From Azolla caroliniana (lineage: Eukaryota; Polypodiophyta), in assembly GCA_043228905.1 (NCBI GenBank), contig JBHGNT010000007.1, positions 10,230,001-10,294,000 of the forward strand: a stretch of DNA of 64,000 nt, read 5' to 3'. Of this stretch, positions 10,741 through 22,200 are shown piece after piece. Every line of letters starts with the position of its first letter. Within the stretch, counting starts at the first letter, position 1. Under the pieces are notes generated by a model. It ran no database searches. It saw only the letters and a list, made by a program, of their open reading frames with translations, and was not told where the DNA came from. Both the position numbers and the translations under genes were made by a program.

Positions 10741-10752
10741 GCTCTAATACCA
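10741..10752 (-). other. Cop5 primer-binding site (tRNA-iMet)
   Basis: On the minus strand TGGTATTAGAGC, one change from the initiator-Met site, lies two bases after the LTR end at 10,755. This fixes the direction of the element. Confidence 0.8.
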
Positions 10753-10754
10753 GT

Positions 10755-11377
10755 TGAGGAACAATGTGTGTGTCTTAGCCGGCTGATGCGTTAGTGAGTC
10801 AGCTTTATGCAGGGACGCAAATAGGATCTTGTATTTGGATCAAGCAAAGCAATAAGGTGTAGCAAGTGAGGAGGAATCAGATTCCATATGCAACTTTGAT
10901 ATTGAACAAGAAGATGATGGTTACACAAGGAGAGAGAGAGATTGCTCAAGAGACACAAGTTGACATTAACCACCCAACTCTTTGTTTACAAGAATAGCTA
11001 CCTACTTAAATAGTTAGGTTAACTGTGTTCACACTAGCGATACAAGTTTGGGCAGAGTCGGCCTTTTATGCCAACAAGCCAGTTGTAAAATTTAAGAGAT
11101 AATGAAATTACAATTCAAAAATGGAATTGTGTCACCAATTAGTGTCTAAGTAAGAAATATGCCAAGAGACACAGGTTGACATTAACCACCCAAGTCTTTG
11201 TTTACAAGAATAGCTACCTACTTAAATAGTTAGGTTAACTCTATTCACACTAGAGATACAAGTTTGGCCAAGTAGGCCTTTTATGCCAACAAGTCAATTG
11301 TAAAGTTTAAGAGATAATGAAATTACAATTCAAAAAATGGAATTGTTTCACCAATTAGTGTTAAGAAATATGTCACC
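10755..11377 (-). mobile_element. Cop5 5' LTR with internal tandem duplication
   Basis: This LTR lies next to the primer-binding site and extends to the right. It contains a short GA tract at 10,930-10,940 and two copies of a 216-bp unit (10,947-11,162 and 11,163-11,377), each beginning CAAGAGACACA and including ACTTAAATAGTTAGGTTAAC. The distal end of the LTR coincides roughly with the end of the second unit, but no clean terminal TG can be assigned. Confidence 0.65.
10947..11377. repeat. 216-bp tandem duplication in Cop5 LTR
   Basis: Two head-to-tail copies have a period of 216. The copies differ at scattered bases and small indels near the junction. Confidence 0.88.
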
Positions 11378-11379
11378 AG

Positions 11380-11503
11380 TATTTGGCATCTAATTAAGGA
11401 ATTGTGTGCGTATTTAGCATCTAATTAAGCAATTGTGGGGGTATTTCACATCTAATTAAGGAAATATGCGGGTATATAGCATCTAAGTAGGGAATTGTGT
11501 AGT
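11380..11503. repeat. 31-bp minisatellite, four units
   Basis: Units start at 11,380, 11,411, 11,442 and 11,473, each with a TATTT...CATCTAATTAAG core. Units one and two are the most alike. Confidence 0.85.
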
Positions 11504-12441
11504 TGTTTGAACAAATATAGTTTCATCAGCATCTGTTTGAGAAAATAGATAGCTAATTAGCACCCAATCACTGAAATATATAGATGACTAGCATCCTATG
11601 TACAAAATATACAACTGATTAAGGAAATGCAGAGTGCTAATCAAGGAAACATGTAGTAATTATTGTAGAATTAAGGAAATGCGGATTTCATCAGCATCTA
11701 ATCAAGAAAGCATACAGCTAGCTAATTCGCATCAGAGTAAGGAAATCATCGAGAGAGAGAGAGAGAGGAAGAAACATGGGGAGGGATTCCTGACAGCCAA
11801 TTTGTTTTGGGTTCCGTTTTCTGTTTTTGGTAAGTTTTTAAAAAAACAAATACTTTTACTTGTATTTGTAATTCGTATGCGTTTGTGGGGCGAATATGAC
11901 AATCTATAGACTATGACCATCGTATCTGAAAAGAGAGGATGGATGGATCATGGATCAAATCAATGGAATTGTATTCTTCATATATAATAATAAATAAATA
12001 CATATATATATATTATATACGGTACACATCTATCTCTCTATCTAACTAACTAAAAATCAGATATAAATAAGCATATGATGTTACAATCTAATCAAACCTT
12101 ACATGACAAGCCAAATTTCGTATGATATAAAAAACCCAAAAACGAAAAGGAATGTCATGGTCCAATTTGAATACTTGTTGTTCTATAATATCAATTCACC
12201 ATGTTCATTTGTGAGACTGATCCTGCATATCATTTGTCTAATCGGTCATCAATGATTTTATCAATCAAATCAGCAGACATTCAATATATATTATCATTGA
12301 GTGGAATCATTTGTCTCAATTCGATGTGTATGTGGTTACCAAGCAAATGTTGTTTGATTTTTTTGCCATGTTTCTTTTGGCTTTGGTTTTGCTTCTGCTT
12401 TTTTTTTTCCCTTCTGATTTTACCTTTCGCTCTTTCTTATA
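11504..12441. other. AT-rich spacer downstream of the channel gene
   Basis: It contains a short GA tract (11,751-11,767), TA-rich runs near 12,000 and no recognisable gene. The part nearest 12,441 is the presumed 3' UTR of the channel gene. I could not identify its polyadenylation signal. Confidence 0.6.
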
Positions 12442-15400
12442 TTAATGTAGCGCCATTGGAGCCTCATTTGTAACACTAGCCACCGGAGTGTTACCTCGTG
12501 ACATACGTTTTGTGGCAACCAAAGGGGGGTCTTGGGTCCATATATTGCCTCCACATTCTTCATCATCATCATCATCTTCTCTTTGAAATGCCGGATGTAA
12601 GTATGTTCCTTCTAAATAGGCCCGAATATCAAAGTTTGGATCCATTGCTCGTTCCCTCGTATCTTTAGCCATAGCCTCCTACAAAAGTTTTTGTTTTTCA
12701 TAATCACATGATTAATATTGTCTCTCTCCATTACAAAGAAGGAAACACAGATTTTTCTCTTCAAAGGATATGTTGTTAAAACGATTGAGCAATTCTCCTA
12801 TAAGAGGATAATATCTATTCCATACACATTGTAGTTACAAAATATCAACTTATTACCCCCGTCAGACCATGTCATTATTACTTTCAAATTAATGTAATCT
12901 CTTCTACTTTTGAAAGAAAAAAGCCAACTGACCTCCAATGGATACTTTCGGAAGGCAGGTTCGAAACGGCTCTTACAATATAAGTGGAAGGTGATGGTGA
13001 GGATAGGTAGAAAGATTAAAATAGGTGTGCATTGAGATGCCTTCTTTGTTGCGAGAAGACCCATTAATGATATTTGTTGCATAATAAGAGATGATATGAT
13101 TCTTGTATGCACATGTGGCCAAAAGGCTCCTGCACTCTCATACTCTTGTTGATACACATTGATTACCTTTTAACCATAAAGATCAAAAAAAGAAAGTCAA
13201 TCAAATTTATGGCTATAGATTGTTGTATTACTTGCATTTTTATTAAGAGATATCACAAAAAATAGGTCTAACTTATCAAGACTTATCACTAATGAATGAT
13301 CTTATTTATGCAAGGTAACGCAAGCGTTAAATTAGAATTCGCCCACCAATGCTGAAATTATTCTTTTTCTCTAATCCAGCCTAGTGCTGTCAAAAATAGA
13401 GAATTAGACTTGCATAATTAAGATGATTGGTTTCTTGCTTAAAACCTAATGATGATTTGGTCAGTATCAAAAATAAATTATCTTTGTTATTTGAAAATTT
13501 GCCCTATCAAAGGTAATTGATTTGCAGATTTTCGGAATTTCATGAACAAGAGAATGGCATTCCGGAGAATTATGATAAGTTACCATAACCTTTTGATGAG
13601 GAAAAAATTGTAAAACATATCCCCAAGATTTTATTTATTCCCACAAATGCATCCTAGTGTTCATATTTCTCCAAATGCTCTTGATCTATCTCTATTTCCC
13701 CAATTCCCCAAGTGTTGGTTATTTCCCAAAATGCTGCTGGGTCAAACCCCGAACAAATTAGAATGAATTTGACCTGAGCACATATAATTGCTCAAAAAGC
13801 ACATATTGTAGTTGCTTTTTCAGGGGTTGACTGAAGGCATTCAAGAAAATAAAGAACTTGGGGATACTATCAAAAACATTTCCCCTCTCGATAATCTACC
13901 GTGAACCTGGTTTTTTTCGTTTTTATATACCTGATGTCGATACACGAGATATGCGAATCCAAAGAACACAATGATGAATGGAAGAAGGATGGGTGTGATA
14001 ACAGAGTACACAAGCCCAAACAAGAAATATAACTGTAGTTGTGGAACTGTCTCAGGAAAACCAAAGCTCCCAGCATCCATAGCCTTTTCTCTATCTTTCT
14101 CTGTTTTTACTAAGAATGTGTTTTTCAAATGGTATATAATTAGAGGTTTGAAACGCAGTATTTCAGCTGCAACTCCTGCCCATCCATCAATCATTATGTA
14201 TGTAATGAAGAACAATGCTTTACTGGAAATCGCATCACCTATCAACCCTGGGATACTGTGATAAGCATAAATAAGAAGTACGACATTATTTGGTATTCCT
14301 CAGCATGAATAAATGGTCAGAAAATGATTCTTGTCATCATGGTGGAGAAAATGTGAACATCAATTGAAAAAGCTTAGTATATATCTTTGTGAAAACTTCT
14401 CGAAAGAAAAAACGAAAACACTGAATTAGTAAGAGTGTGTTTGTTAAAAACGAAAGTGAGATATGAATTGTTTCAAGTATAGAATGCTGACATCAAATAG
14501 TAACCTTCAACTAACAGGATGCACGTTTCATTTTATCCTTTCATCTTTCAATGGGAGTAAGTGCCAAATAAACATATGTATGAGGGGAATCTATCCCAAC
14601 AGAGTATAATGGAAGGTGACTTAATTACACTGTGGCATGTAATGAATGGTCTATAAACATTCTTAGACACCCTTATAGCATAATCTCACTTTGACAGCCT
14701 CCATTCCTTACCCATGACTCAAACTTCCTAATTATCTATATACTTTTGGCATATAACCTTAATCCACATAGAATATGTTTGGTGTGCAATATTACAGCGT
14801 TTTTATGGTATTTTAAGACTCCTACTATATGATATACCCTATGCAGTGAAAAAGAAACGGAATCACAACATTTAAGCATAAAATTTTTCCAGTTGGATAC
14901 ATTAACAACAGAAAAATCCTGGATGTGGATATTAAGATGTTGAAAATCCTCATACAACATCCCACTAGTATAGTTCTTGCCATGAGTTTTACAAGGCTTC
15001 ACACGAAAAGGAGAAAAGGTCTTCTATGTTGAGGTTCTCTCTTTCGCCATAATGAATCAACAGGAGAGAGAAAAAGGAATGTTTCTATACAGAAGTTTTA
15101 GTTGTGAAAATCCATTTTAGAATGAGGAAAAAGAATGAAAAGAAGATTCAGAGGGATAGTGCAGGAGAAGAAAGAGATGGAAAAATGAAGAAAAAGTTTA
15201 TTTCTGGAAGAACGAAAAAAACTTTACTTTTTCGGTTTCACATTGGATAGTTAGAAGGCCAACCTTCAATGCACTTTACTGCCTCCTCCTATTTCCCTTT
15301 TCTTTTATGGTTTTGATACATTTATGAGGAATTCCATCAGAAATTTTACTTAGAGTTTCATACATTTCAGTAATAAATCTTCATAAGGAACTCCATTTTG

Positions 15401-18400
15401 TTGTATAATGTCCTATTAGCACTTGATTGTTAAAGGTCTCAATGTGTAGCCCCACTTTAAAAATCCCACATGAATCATTTAAGATTCGAAAGACGAGAAT
15501 AGTTTCAGAAAGAATACCTTGTGGGAGGCTTGTTAAGCATTTCTGATAGCTGTTCAGATGCCGATCCTGTCAATATACTCCCGAAGAACACAGTGATAAC
15601 CAAGAACATAAAATATTTGCCAGCTGCCCTCCTTTCCAATGAAGATAGAGAGGTGAAACCTTCAATTTTAGATATCAACATGAGAATCCATGGAAGAATC
15701 ATTAGGAATATCTTCAATGCCAACCCAGGCAAGTAACCTTGAATGAGCGAATTTATGAACTTTCTGAAATGACAATAGATGCTTCAAAGTTGAGATTCTG
15801 TTTATGAATATCTGATGCAGTAACATAATCTTAATGAAGAAAAAGAAAATTTTGAAATGCCCCACCCTTTTCTTTATTTCCCCAGATGTGTCAGAGTTTC
15901 TGTTATTCCCCCAAGCACCCTTGGTAAATCCTCAAAAGAGAAAAATGCCGGAGCAAATTTTGACGGTATAATTGCTCAAGTAGCACATATATCTGGGGAG
16001 AAGCAGATGAATGAACCATATAACTGCTTGAATAGCACATTAATTGTTCTTTTGGGGAAATAACAAAAACAGAGAGGACATTTGTGGAAATAACGAAAAA
16101 TCTGGGGGTGTTTCGGAGTTATTCCCCTAAAGAAAGTAACCACATTTACTTACAATTTCAAGATTGGCCGTAGAAAGTGGAATGTGTTAGAAAGCTTATC
16201 CATGTTGGCCAAAGATTGGACAAAGGTAATAGGTATCATGAAGAAAAACAAGAGAAAGAATACTACAATCGCCATCACAAGTCGTCGGATCGTGATTTGA
16301 ACAAATGGGATTGAAAGGTTTGGCCAATAAACATCACTAGGCTCGGGAGCCCATTCTGTTAACCAAGTTGTAGGATTTTTGGTTTGCTGAGTTTGAGCAG
16401 CTACAGCTGCCCCCCATCTCCCTTTGAATGAGACAAATGCAACAGGAAGAATTGCTTTGGGATCTTTCAGAACACGAGTATGCTCCATTTCGATCTGTAT
16501 AGAAGTAATTCACAATAAAGCTATGTGCTTACAAACACATCCCATTCACATCTTCTAATCTATATGCGGTGACAAATAATTAAAATATGTGGCGGGAAGA
16601 CACCCAATTACCCACCTAATTTGTTGAGTAGTTACAGAATACCCCAGAGGGGAATACTGATACATACTTTTTAAGAACTCCGATATTCTAATATCCAAAA
16701 AATATGAATATTTTTATTGCTTTGTTCTCAAAACTAAGGACAACAAAAAGCTGAAAACAAAACGTATCTCCACTTTTGTTACCTGAGTTGTCTTTCTTTC
16801 CACCTCATTCTTATAGTATTCCACTGCATTCACTTTCTTTCCCCATAATCCGAGAAATCCAGTCTATAAAATAGTAGCCCACAGTAGAAGTGTCAGATAG
16901 ATGGCCAAACCCATTTGTATTCACTATAAGATAAATACAAAGAGGTAAAACCTTGGTAGTTAGCATCATTTCTGGGTGTCTTGCTTGTTTGTTCTCATAG
17001 TAATCCAGCCAATTTTGTAGCCCTTCCTTCTTTTTCACCAGTTTTTCAAGTTTATTCGCATCGCGCACCATCTATAAGGTAACCCACAAAACCACATTCC
17101 AAATGATATTGACCCTAAACCCCTTCTAAAAAGGATAATAAAGGAAATCACGACTACATGAAGTTTTAATGCATACGTGTAGCGATCAAACATAAATAGA
17201 TACAAGATCATCTTAATAGTCTAAGGCTTATTAAGAAGACCTGATGTGTTAGGTAGTAATCTGGATGATTCACTCGAAAGAAATGTTCCACGTGAAGATT
17301 GGCACTTTCATCAGGATCTGCTGGTATATTTGTAACCAAAACCTAAAAAATAGCACAATAGAAATTTACATAGGAAATTGATATAGAATGTAAAAAGTCA
17401 CACAAAAAATAATCTGAGGTACCATATCAGGCCTATCAAAAAATTTGAAAACTGTCAAAACTTACAGTAAATTGATCAGGCCTACGGTTTTGAGCATCAT
17501 TAAATTCCAACCTCATCAGCATTATAGCTTTGTATTCTCTATATAAGGCTGCGCACACCCATGCAGTAAAAACATATGCCATTGTAACAGGTGCCCATAG
17601 CCTAGCACAACAATGCCACATCCAACGAAACAAATTCACGAGGAGTAGAGTTATGAATAGATCTTAAATTTGAAAAGTTTCTAGAGAAACTTCGCATTTA
17701 ATTATGAATTCAAATTTTGAATAGGAACCTTCAATTTTTGTTAATTGCTGTAAAAAGACTATCTATTAATATTTAATCTTTGGTATATAGTTTTAGCAAG
17801 GCAATTTCTAATTGCTCAGATAATTTGCATGGAGTGATATCGAGCGAATTTCTTTGGGTTTCATTTTGGCAATCACTGAAAAACTTTAGACTTCGTTTTA
17901 AACACAAAATACACCTTACAAACCCAAATTTGATTTCAGCTTTCAGCCCTGAGCAGTTGGCAGCATTCTAAGCGTGTCTATGAAAGGTTAGGTGATTTAT
18001 ATAGGAAAAGCAACAAAATACCCCTAATGTCTCAGGCATCTACCATTACACCCCTAAATTTTAAAAATTTTGAGGAATAACCTTGTGTATTAGTAAAGTT
18101 TTTTCAACCACAGAGAGATATTCTGGTAGTACTCTTGTAAATACCCAACAACATAGGGGCTCTGGTGTTTAGCCCCTTCATATGTATACCATAAGCGTTT
18201 CGACTGGAGCCATTTATACCTCTTGGATGCGTCGGGAACATTTCTTAAAGAAAGCTTATCGATATCAAGACTTGCTACTGCTTTTGAAGAAGTAATGCTT
18301 TGCCCGGTTATGTTGATTGGCACTAGAATTGTGAAGCCCATAATCATCAGTGGCACAAATATTTTGAGCCTGTCATTGTGATTGAAGATGTAAAAGTTCA

Positions 18401-19774
18401 GTCAGAATTCTCTCATCTTTAATTTCTCCCTAAAAGAATGCATTTCAACTCATTAAAACACTAAATTTCTTCCTCAAATGAGACACCAACCACAGTTCTA
18501 CAACAAAAACAGACCTTAAATTTGAAGCTCAAGCCCCAAAAGGTAAGGTTCCACATGGAACTTTAAATTTAATCATAAGAGTTGGGATTTGAAATTTGGA
18601 GCCTTAGGCATTCTCTGAGCTCCATATTTGAGACCTTTGAAAAACTTTAGACTTCAGTTGAAACAGAGTATAGGTCTTCAAAACCCATAGCCAATCCTTT
18701 GAGTTTCATTTTCACAACCTCTATTAAATTTGGTTGCAAAATATTTAAGATTCATTTGGAGATTAAGATTGGCCTCCAATTTTAGGTCTTCAATCTAAGC
18801 TCAAAAAGCAAACAATAGACAAATAAGACGCAAACTTTGATCACATTGAATCAATTTAGTCATATCAATGACTATGTGTAGATATATTACTAAGCAAATG
18901 GTCAAAGCTACAAGTCATTTACCTTCAGTTAGCAATGTAGACTGGCTTCACATGAAACCCAAAAAGGGATCTCTAGTTTTTTAAATGACCCCACCCTCCA
19001 TTCCGTATTTATATGGGAAAAAAATAATATTGATGATGCGGAAATTTACAAGTATCCCTAATTTTCCAAAAGCTTGCCAAAGTCACCCAATCAATCTCCA
19101 AAAGCTCTGGGATGTTTAACAAAATACCTCTAAATTTCCGAACATTACCAGAATATCCCTCGTCTAAGTTTACACAAATGATTAGACACCCCTCTGCTGA
19201 GGGGTCTTGGGGGTAAATATCAAATAAGTTAGATGAGGGGTATTGTGGTGACTGTCTGAAAATCATAGGGGCGTGTATGTTGCAATGGTTTGATCCTGGC
19301 GGCCCAAATCTATCATGGTGTTTTTCTCAAAACATAAATATATTAAACCGTACATACCTAACGACATTTCGAACATCTTTGAAAAACATAGTACTATTGT
19401 GGTAATTATTGGAGAAGGATAAGAATACTTTTCCAAATTTACATATATGTGTGTACATACCCAAGGATGTAGATTCGTAAGAAAACCGCAGAATCTAATC
19501 CAGCATGTTGGATAAGCTCAGCTTCTGGCATTCTCAATGCCTCTCTCATCCAATCAAGAAAGTTTAAATACACTTTCCAGTTCAGATTAACCATACTAGA
19601 TAAGGTTCTAAAACTAGTCTTTCCATCTTGCCTTTCCCCTTTGAGATACCATTTCGGGTAGTACACTCTGTCATTGACTGGTTGGGAACGTAAAACAGCA
19701 AAAGCTACTAGGAATATGAAAGCACTCAATATGTTTATTCCTGCAGATACTCCTAGATCCGAAAGGCTTGCCAT
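12442..19774 (-). CDS. OSCA1-like: OSCA/CSC1-type osmosensitive cation channel, 11 exons, intact
   Basis: Exons on the minus strand are 19774-19461, 18369-18220, 17601-17466, 17342-17241, 17071-16952, 16863-16783, 16494-16154, 15763-15518, 14255-13931, 13166-12933 and 12678-12442. All ten introns are GT-AG and the frame stays open: 2,286 bases, 761 residues. The length and exon-by-exon order match plant OSCA1 proteins. Visible landmarks are the N-terminal membrane segment (ISAFIF-like, residues 10-28), KWYLKG, LDSAVFLRIYILGLKIF (92-109), the cytosolic domain with RRPDQFTVLVTNIPADPDES and LQNWLDYY, then the pore-side membrane region with GFTSLSSLERRAAGKYF, FFITYIMIDGWAG, KTEKDREKAM and QEYESAGAFWP. 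The tail has an acidic EDDDDDEE run. Family knowledge: these are membrane channels that pass Ca2+ on hyperosmotic or mechanical stress. No defect is seen. The start at 19774 fits the family N-terminus. The exact OSCA paralogue is inferred. Confidence 0.96.
13612..13884. mobile_element. MITE-like element in intron 9
   Basis: It begins ATCCCCAAGATTTT...TTATTCCCACAAATG and ends with the reverse complement of GTATCCCCAAGTTCTTTATT, giving imperfect terminal inverted repeats of about 30 bp. The internal block TATAATTGCTCAAAAAGCACATA is shared with the intron 7 copy. It is about 270 bp with no coding capacity. Confidence 0.5.
15858..16135. mobile_element. MITE-like element in intron 7
   Basis: Its length is similar to the intron 9 copy. 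The left end contains TTTATTTCCCCAGATG, and the right end reads, reversed, CCCCCAGATTTTTCGTTATT. The central block ATAATTGCTCAAGTAGCACATA is shared. Copies are well diverged, which suggests old insertions. Confidence 0.5.
19030..19265. mobile_element. MITE-like or related repeat in intron 1
   Basis: It has the same style of sequence (CAAGTATCCCTAATTTTCC at the left, the reverse of CCCCTATGATTTTCAGAC at the right) and AT-rich blocks separated by short CCCC motifs. Similarity to the intron 7 and 9 copies is weak. A further fragment of this style lies in intron 2 at 18,010-18,085. Confidence 0.35.
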
Positions 19775-20445
19775 CTCTGATCTTCAATACGCTTTTGAGC
19801 CTGTAGTTTTTAACAAAGTGAAGAAGATTAGTGCAAGGAACGGTGAAGGTATGATTGTGTGTTTGAATGGATAGGAAGGAATGAAGAGAAGGTATGAATG
19901 AATATGAGCGTGTATGAAGGTATTTTGTATTCTGATGAAAAGTGAAGAACATTAATGTAAGAAATGGTGGAAGTTATGGATGTATGAAGGTACGAATGCT
20001 CTGCTTGAAGGTATGAGTGCATCAAGGTATGGAAGCAGAGAGGTAACTTTTTGGGACATAGAATTCCTCATTACTGGGAAGTGCAAAACGGAGGGCATGA
20101 GAGAGAAGACTGCAAAGTTCTGCAATTACACTTACATTTAAACAGGAAATGTAGGAACGAAATACATATAGTTGAAACGAAAAGAAAAAAATCATCACAA
20201 TGATTACATTGAGCTATGCACCCTCAAGTGAATCAATTATCAGAGAGAGGAAGACAAAATCGTTCAGTTATTCTGTTGGTTAATGATACGATTAAGGAGG
20301 GAATTAAGGAATGGTTATAAACCAAAATAAAACTTCATCCCCAAGGTGCATTAAATTATTCTGCAAGTTGAATCAGCATACATGAAAAATTGACTCCATT
20401 CGGAATTATAAACAAGCTAAAGAGTCTGGTAATTGAAACAAAAGA

Positions 20446-20446
<1 letters not shown>

Positions 20447-20484
<38 letters not shown>
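20447..20484. repeat. (AT)n microsatellite
   Basis: Uninterrupted TA dinucleotides over about 38 bases inside the presumed 5' UTR intron. Confidence 0.95.
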
Positions 20485-20487
<3 letters not shown>

Positions 20488-20901
20488 GGGTTTTGGTACA
20501 GAACGCAAAAGGAAAGATTTTCTTCAGAGGACCACAAATTATGATTTTCTTCAGGGAATTACATCAGAAATTACTAGAAAAAAGCAGCAGATTAGAAACC
20601 AGAAAGGGGAATAGAGAAAGGGTAGATTTCATAAGAATTCAATTAAAATGGTGCGATTACACTTGCTAGTAGAAAAGAGGGTCAAACTCACAGGAAATCC
20701 GAGGGAAAGAGATCTGAGGTATTGGGAATTGTATGTACTTCAAAGTTGGAGGCCAAAGATTTCACAATTCAAGCCAGCTCTTCGATTAGAGAAGAAGGCA
20801 AAGGCAGTATTGACAGATAAAATTAAGAGAATTTTATCACAATAATCTTACAGCAAACGTTATTTCCTCAGAGAAAAGTTTTCACCGGGAATATATATAT
20901 A

Positions 20902-21025
20902 GGAAATTGGTAAATTCACAGTTTTTTCCGTATTTTCACAGTTTTTTTGGGGGGATGGAATCTGGCTATCATTTGTAATCATATTTCTGAAGTCAAAAAA
21001 AAAAACTGTGAATTTACCAATTCCC
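20902..21025. mobile_element. 124-bp MITE with near-perfect TIRs
   Basis: The left arm GGAAATTGGTAAATTCACAG and right arm (reversed) GGGAATTGGTAAATTCACAG differ by one base and both run on into T-stretches, giving TIRs of about 26 bp. The flanks are TATATA on both sides, compatible with a TA target duplication as in Tc1/mariner-type MITEs. It lies within the presumed 5' UTR intron. Confidence 0.7.
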
Positions 21026-21379
21026 TATATATATGAGTTATACCAAAGAAATGTAAAATTTGAGGAAAGCCAAAACCTGAGAGAAGTAAGAAAAGAAGAA
21101 AGGGCAAATCGGCATGAGAAAGGCATAGCTTAAAAAGAAGGATCTTGGGAGATTGTACAAGACAGCAGTCAGATTGAAGACAAAAGCGTATGATGAAGAA
21201 GGGTTGTTGTTGTTTTTAATTTTAAGAGGAAGAAGTAATTGATTAGAGAATGTAAGGATGTTAGACCTGTATGTAGATGTGAGATAATTCTGCGGATTGT
21301 GGAGAGAGTGGATAAGAAAGACAGAAGGCTTCTTCTTTTTTATCACTCACCTTCCTCGTTCTCTTTTCTGTTGTATGTA

Positions 21380-21412
21380 CCCTTTCTTTTTCTTTTTCTT
21401 TTTCTTTTTCAG
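21380..21412. repeat. (CTTTTT)n-like tract
   Basis: Five near-identical CTTTTT units lie in the presumed first 5' UTR exon or promoter. On the coding strand this is a GAAAAA-rich stretch. Confidence 0.8.
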
Positions 21413-21557
21413 CTCTGATACATATATGTATGTATGTATATGCTAAAATCTATGGAAACTTCAATGAACAGACATTGTGATGAGTGATTTGGCGTTTTCG
21501 TCTTTGTTTCCATTCCTCCTCCTACTTCCTTCCTTCCTTTTCTTCTGCTCTTCACGC

Positions 21558-21583
21558 TGAGACTGAGACTGAGACTGAGACTG
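21558..21583. repeat. (GAGACT)n short tandem repeat
   Basis: Four GAGACT units precede short TGACTCA/CATGACTCATG units. Confidence 0.85.
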
Positions 21584-21639
21584 GCTGAGACGACTCATGA
21601 CTCATGACTCATGGAGTGAGTGAGTGAGTGCTCACACGC

Positions 21640-21873
21640 ACGCACATACATACATACATACATACATACATACGTATATGTATACATACATACTCATACA
21701 TACATTACATACATAGATATGTATGTATGTATGTATCCTGCGGCCTGCCCAAACCAAAATTACCCAAAAAATAATGAAGAAGAAGAAGAAACGGCTCTCT
21801 TCTGCTGCAGACGCACACAGAGGCCACGGAGAAATGGAAATCGCAGAGAGCAGAGAAACAGAGAAGAACAGAG

Positions 21874-21925
<52 letters not shown>

Positions 21926-22000
21926 TGTGTGTGTGTGTGTGTGTGTGTGAGTGCGAGTGTGTCCGTGCGCATGTTGAAAAGCGTGTTCTGTGTGTCTGTG

Positions 22001-22067
<67 letters not shown>

Positions 22068-22200
22068 AGTTCTTCTCTGTTTCTCTGCTCTCTGCCATTT
22101 CCATTATGTATGTATATCTTTCTTCCTCTCGAAAATATGTATATGTGTATGTATGTATGTATGTATGTATGTATATTATGTATAGATATAGACATAGAAT
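21640..22200. repeat. Large microsatellite-rich inverted repeat upstream of the channel gene
   Basis: The inner left arm (about 21,833-21,925) is GGAAATCGCAGAGAGCAGAG, then AAACAGAGAAGAACAGAG, then (GA)n. The inner right arm (about 22,005-22,105), read in reverse, is GGAAATGGCAGAGAGCAGAG, then AAACAGAGAAGAACTGGGAG, then (GA)n. Outside these, (CATA)n at 21,648-21,720 faces (TATG)n at 22,150-22,180. The loop includes (GT)n at 21,923-21,948. Long open frames on both strands here are products of this symmetry and low complexity, not genes. Confidence 0.85.

Larger units (their letters stand above)
19801..21350 (-). other. Probable 5' UTR intron of the channel gene
   Basis: Reading the minus strand, GAAG|GTGAGTGAT at 21,351/21,350 is a strong donor and ACTACAG|GCTC at 19,801/19,800 is an acceptor only 26 bases before the ATG. 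A pyrimidine-richer stretch precedes the acceptor. The intron would be 1,550 bases. It contains an (AT)n tract and a short TIR element. The first UTR exon would lie at or above 21,351. No transcript evidence is available. Confidence 0.5.

Noticed and set aside
11380-11503. CRISPR-like array
   Set aside because: 31-bp units are head to tail without unique spacers, in a plant genome. It is a minisatellite.
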